This document shows, in pieces, positions 29,039 to 32,159 of a DNA stretch of 32,159 nucleotides (positions are counted from its first letter, which is position 1; each line of letters opens with the position of its first letter). The notes below the pieces were generated by a model. It did no database searches. It was not told the DNA's origin and saw only the letters and a program-made list of their open reading frames with translations. A program made the translations under genes and the position numbers. The DNA is taken from NCBI GenBank assembly GCA_029932385.1, contig JAOZQE010000011.1, positions 1-32,159 on the forward strand. The letters run 5' to 3'. The stretch comes from a bacterium. GTDB lineage: Bacteria; Desulfobacterota; Anaeroferrophillalia; Anaeroferrophillales; Tharpellaceae.

Positions 29039-29953
29039 GTGGCAAATAAAGTTATAATCTGTGCCGCCATTACCGGGGCAATTCATACACCAACCATGTC
29101 CCGCTATCTTCCAATCACCCCGGCAGAAATCGCGCAAAATGCCATTGATGCCGCGACAGCCGGGGCGGCAACGGTTCATATTCATGCCCGTAACCCTGAA
29201 AATGGCATGCCCAGCTCAGATCTCGACCTATTTAAAGATATCATCGCCAGAATAAAGTCTGAATCAGACGCAATAATCTGTGTCACCACCGGCGGTGGCT
29301 ACGGCATGAGTGTTGAAGAGCGGGTGGCAGTGGTTCCTGAGACCCGCCCCGAACTGGCTTCATTTAATATGGGATCGATGAATTTCAGCCTCTTTCCACT
29401 AGCCGAACGCTACAAGGAGTGGAAATATGACTGGGAGAAAAATCTGCTGGAAGCTTCCAAAGCCTTTGTTTTTCAAAATTCATTCGCCGACCTTGAAAAA
29501 ATCTGCCAAACCATGCTTGAGAACGGCACCAAACCGGAGCTGGAAATCTATGATGTCGGCCATCTCCATAATGCCGCCTTTCTGCTCTCTAAAAAACTCC
29601 TGAAACCACCGCTTCATCTCCAGTTCGTTATGGGAATTTTAGGAGGAATTCAACCATCAATCCCCCATCTTATCCATATGAAACAGACCGCGGATCAACT
29701 TTTCGGCATGGGAAATTACCAGTGGTCAGCCTTCGGTTCCGGGGCGATGGCATATCCGATCTGTACGACCGCGGCCCTGCTCGGCGGAAACTGCCGGGTC
29801 GGTCTGGAGGATTCTCTCTATCTTTCCAAAGGGGTGCTGGCAAAAAACAATGCTGAACTTGTCGAAAAAATGGTGCGCATAATCCGCGAGTTTTCGCTTG
29901 AGCCCGCCACTCCGGATGAAGCCCGGCAGATACTGGGAATCAAAAAAACATGA
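29039..29953 (+). CDS. Beta-keto acid cleavage enzyme (BKACE, DUF849; 3-keto-5-aminohexanoate cleavage enzyme family); likely GTG start
   Basis: KVIICAAITGAIHTPTMSRYLPITPAEIAQNAIDAATAGAATVHIHARNPENG, PELEIYDVGHL, HLQFVMGILGGI, GNCRVGLEDSLYLSKGVLAKNNAELV; AAGGAGAGATAGA precedes GTG at 29039 (ORF track starts at 29009). Confidence 0.93.
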   Translation: MANKVIICAAITGAIHTPTMSRYLPITPAEIAQNAIDAATAGAATVHIHARNPENGMPSSDLDLFKDIIARIKSESDAIICVTTGGGYGMSVEERVAVVPETRPELASFNMGSMNFSLFPLAERYKEWKYDWEKNLLEASKAFVFQNSFADLEKICQTMLENGTKPELEIYDVGHLHNAAFLLSKKLLKPPLHLQFVMGILGGIQPSIPHLIHMKQTADQLFGMGNYQWSAFGSGAMAYPICTTAALLGGNCRVGLEDSLYLSKGVLAKNNAELVEKMVRIIREFSLEPATPDEARQILGIKKT

Positions 29954-30933
29954 AATCTGCACCCGATAAAGTTACAACCCTTAAAAATGCAGTCAGTTCA
30001 CTGGTTCCGGACGGCTGCCATTTGAGTATCGGCGGTTTTACAATCAACCGCAATCCAATGGCGGCAGTCTATGAAATTATCCGCCAACGCAAAAAAGATC
30101 TGCACCTCTATGCTCACTCCAACGGTCAGGGGGTCGATGAGCTCATTGGCGCCGGGTGCGTTAAACGACTGGAGATAGCCTATGCCGGCAGCGGCCGTTT
30201 CGCCCCGACCTGTGTACGTTTCCGTAAGGCAATCGAGAGTGGCCAACTTAAAGTCGAAGACTACTCCAACTACCAGATGACCTTGCGCTTTATGGCCGGG
30301 GCTATGGGAGTTCCATTTCTGCCAACCCGCTCAGGTCTGGGAACCGATATCATAAAAAAGTGGGGTTTTTCCGAAGAACTGCGACAAGCTGAAACAAAAA
30401 TACCGGAGCAAAAACTTGTAACCATCAACAACCCGTTTGGCAGCTGGGGAGAGGCGCCGAAACTGGTTCTGGTACCCGCCATCAACCCCGATGTCACCAT
30501 CATCCATGTCCAGCAGGCTGATAAGCGCGGTACCGCCCGAATTCAGGGCCTGACTTTTGCCGATGTTGAGCAGGCTAAAGCCTGCCGCCATTTAATCATA
30601 ACCTGCGAAGAGCTGGTAACCGAAGAGTTCTTAAGGAAGGAGCCGGATCGCAACCAGATTCCTTTTATCAACGTCGATGCGGTAATCCATATACCCTGGG
30701 GAGCCTACCCCACCGCCTGTTTCAGACATTACGATTATGATCCTGTGTACTTAAATGATTATCGAATTGCCGCCGGAGATGAGTCCAGGTACCAAACTTA
30801 TCTTAAGGAAAAAATTTTTGACATAAAAGATCATCAAGAGCTGATTAAACAGACAGCATCAGAGCATCTTAAAGATTTGATTGCCAACCCTGAAACCGGT
30901 TACGCTAACGGTCTTGAACGGGGTGGAGAATAA
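29950..30933 (+). CDS. CoA-transferase alpha subunit (glutaconate CoA-transferase GctA-like)
   Basis: LSIGGFTINRNPMAAVYEIIRQRKKDLHLYAHSNGQGVDELIGAGCVKRLEIAYAG; ATGA overlap with upstream gene. Confidence 0.92.
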   Translation: MKSAPDKVTTLKNAVSSLVPDGCHLSIGGFTINRNPMAAVYEIIRQRKKDLHLYAHSNGQGVDELIGAGCVKRLEIAYAGSGRFAPTCVRFRKAIESGQLKVEDYSNYQMTLRFMAGAMGVPFLPTRSGLGTDIIKKWGFSEELRQAETKIPEQKLVTINNPFGSWGEAPKLVLVPAINPDVTIIHVQQADKRGTARIQGLTFADVEQAKACRHLIITCEELVTEEFLRKEPDRNQIPFINVDAVIHIPWGAYPTACFRHYDYDPVYLNDYRIAAGDESRYQTYLKEKIFDIKDHQELIKQTASEHLKDLIANPETGYANGLERGGE

Positions 30934-30939
30934 CCAAGT

Positions 30940-31722
30940 ATGGCTGACAAAGATAATCAGGATTACAGCTCTAAGGAGATGATGGCGATTGCGGCCGCAC
31001 GTGAGGTCAAAAACGGGGATATTGTCTTTTGCGGTACCGGAATCTCAATGCTGGCGGCCATGGCCGCAAAAAATATTAACGCCCCGTTGAGTACCATCTT
31101 CTTCGAAACCGGAGCCATTGACGCAAAACTTGAAGAGCTGCCGCTCGCAGTCGCCGACTCACGGGTAATGTACGGAACCGCTGTCAACGGAGGCCTGGCC
31201 GAAGCTTTCGCGACGATGCAGAACCGTTTCACCGGCAGCCGGGTTGTCGGCATCCTGGGCGCGGCCCAGATCGATATCTACGGTAATCTTAATTCGACCG
31301 CAATCGGTGACTACCAGCAGCCGGATGTCCGTTTCTCCGGCAGCGGCGGCGCCTGCGATGTCGCCAGCTTTGTCAATCGCACCATAATTTTCATGCAGCA
31401 CGAAAAACGCAAATTTGTCAAAAAGCTCGACTATTTCACCAGTCCGGGCTGGATTGACGGCCCCAGCGGCCGCCAAAAAACCGGCCTCGGACCGGGCGGG
31501 CCGGAGGCAGTCATAACCAACCTGGGAATTTTACGTTTCGACCAAACAAGTAGAAAAATGTATCTGGCGGCCTGCTATCCCGGCATCACTCCGGAAAAGA
31601 TACAACAGGAGACCGGTTTTGCCATTGATTTAAGCCGGGCTGTAGAGTTTTCCCCACCAACCATTAAGGAACTCAAGATCTTGCGTGAACGCTGCGACCC
31701 GCAGGGATTGATTTTAAATTAA
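30940..31722 (+). CDS. CoA-transferase beta subunit (GctB-like)
   Basis: AAREVKNGDIVFCGTGISMLAAMAA, FFETGAIDAK (active-site Glu region of the GctB family), GSGGACDVASFVNRTIIFMQHEKRKFV, VITNLGILRFD. Confidence 0.92.
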   Translation: MADKDNQDYSSKEMMAIAAAREVKNGDIVFCGTGISMLAAMAAKNINAPLSTIFFETGAIDAKLEELPLAVADSRVMYGTAVNGGLAEAFATMQNRFTGSRVVGILGAAQIDIYGNLNSTAIGDYQQPDVRFSGSGGACDVASFVNRTIIFMQHEKRKFVKKLDYFTSPGWIDGPSGRQKTGLGPGGPEAVITNLGILRFDQTSRKMYLAACYPGITPEKIQQETGFAIDLSRAVEFSPPTIKELKILRERCDPQGLILN

Positions 31723-31954
31723 CCTTGGTTTAATTCAAGATTTTCCGCGACCGACTCTGTAGATTTTGAAATATCCCGACCCTGACTATCTGTGTTCAAT
31801 TAATCCTGACTGAATCACATCTGTCAAAACAGGATCACAAAGAAGTGTTTTCACTTTTGCAACTTGACTTATCATCCAGATTAAAGGTATTGATTAAGCT
31901 AGTTCTGCCAATCTAAAGCATCTTCCAGACAACCACCATCCCACTGGTCAATCA

Positions 31955-32107
31955 TGATGGCGTCGTAAAAAGTCCGATCTACTGCGTTATTGCGGCTCTC
32001 CAGCCGCTCGACATACTATATGTATGGTCTCGCGTCTGGAGAGACCACAATATCTTGTATATCGAAATTTTTACTTAGCCATCCCGAGACTTTTTACGAG
32101 AGCATCA
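31955..32107. repeat. Family-B interspersed palindromic element
   Basis: Ends TGATGGCGTCGTAAAAAGTC / GACTTTTTACGAGAGCATCA, inner arms GGCTCTCCAG (31994-32003) / CTGGAGAGACC (32036-32046), centre CATAC-TATAT-GTATG (32012-32026). Confidence 0.88.
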
Positions 32108-32159
32108 ATCATGCGTCTATTATTCACTTTTTGCACAACCATTTTCAGACTTCTCTGGC

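Noticed and set aside
1-32159. CRISPR array, prophage, toxin-antitoxin or defence island
   Set aside because: No regularly spaced repeats, phage genes, recombinases or recognisable defence proteins seen.

Overview
The window is mostly ordinary chromosomal housekeeping sequence, probably from a Gram-negative deltaproteobacterium / Desulfobacterota-like organism (lineage inferred from gene content and repeat style, not computed). Supported genes: gltX; waaP-like LPS kinase and heptosyltransferase; two hybrid PAS histidine kinases with receiver domains; RluA-type pseudouridine synthase; valS; an acidic low-complexity protein; an AmrS-like radical SAM enzyme; purH-purD-purE-yrdC/sua5; FmdE-family protein; zinc-ribbon protein; gmhA - conserved deoxyhypusine-synthase-like protein - proC; nadA; an oxidative-stress group (rubrerythrin, PaaI-type thioesterase, catalase, Fur/PerR regulator); and a BKACE (DUF849) + two-subunit CoA-transferase operon. 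I see no CRISPR array, prophage, transposase, tRNA or rRNA. The most unexplained structure is intergenic: two families of ~140-150 bp elements (about 1809-1948 and 10582-10724; 31955-32107) with terminal inverted repeats, an inner hairpin and a central palindrome with the shared core ATACT..ATGTAT. Arm sequences differ but pairing is kept, including compensatory changes. Isolated ends of the first family lie at 11646-11670 and 16982-16996. I do not see convincing evidence for a wholly new multi-gene system.
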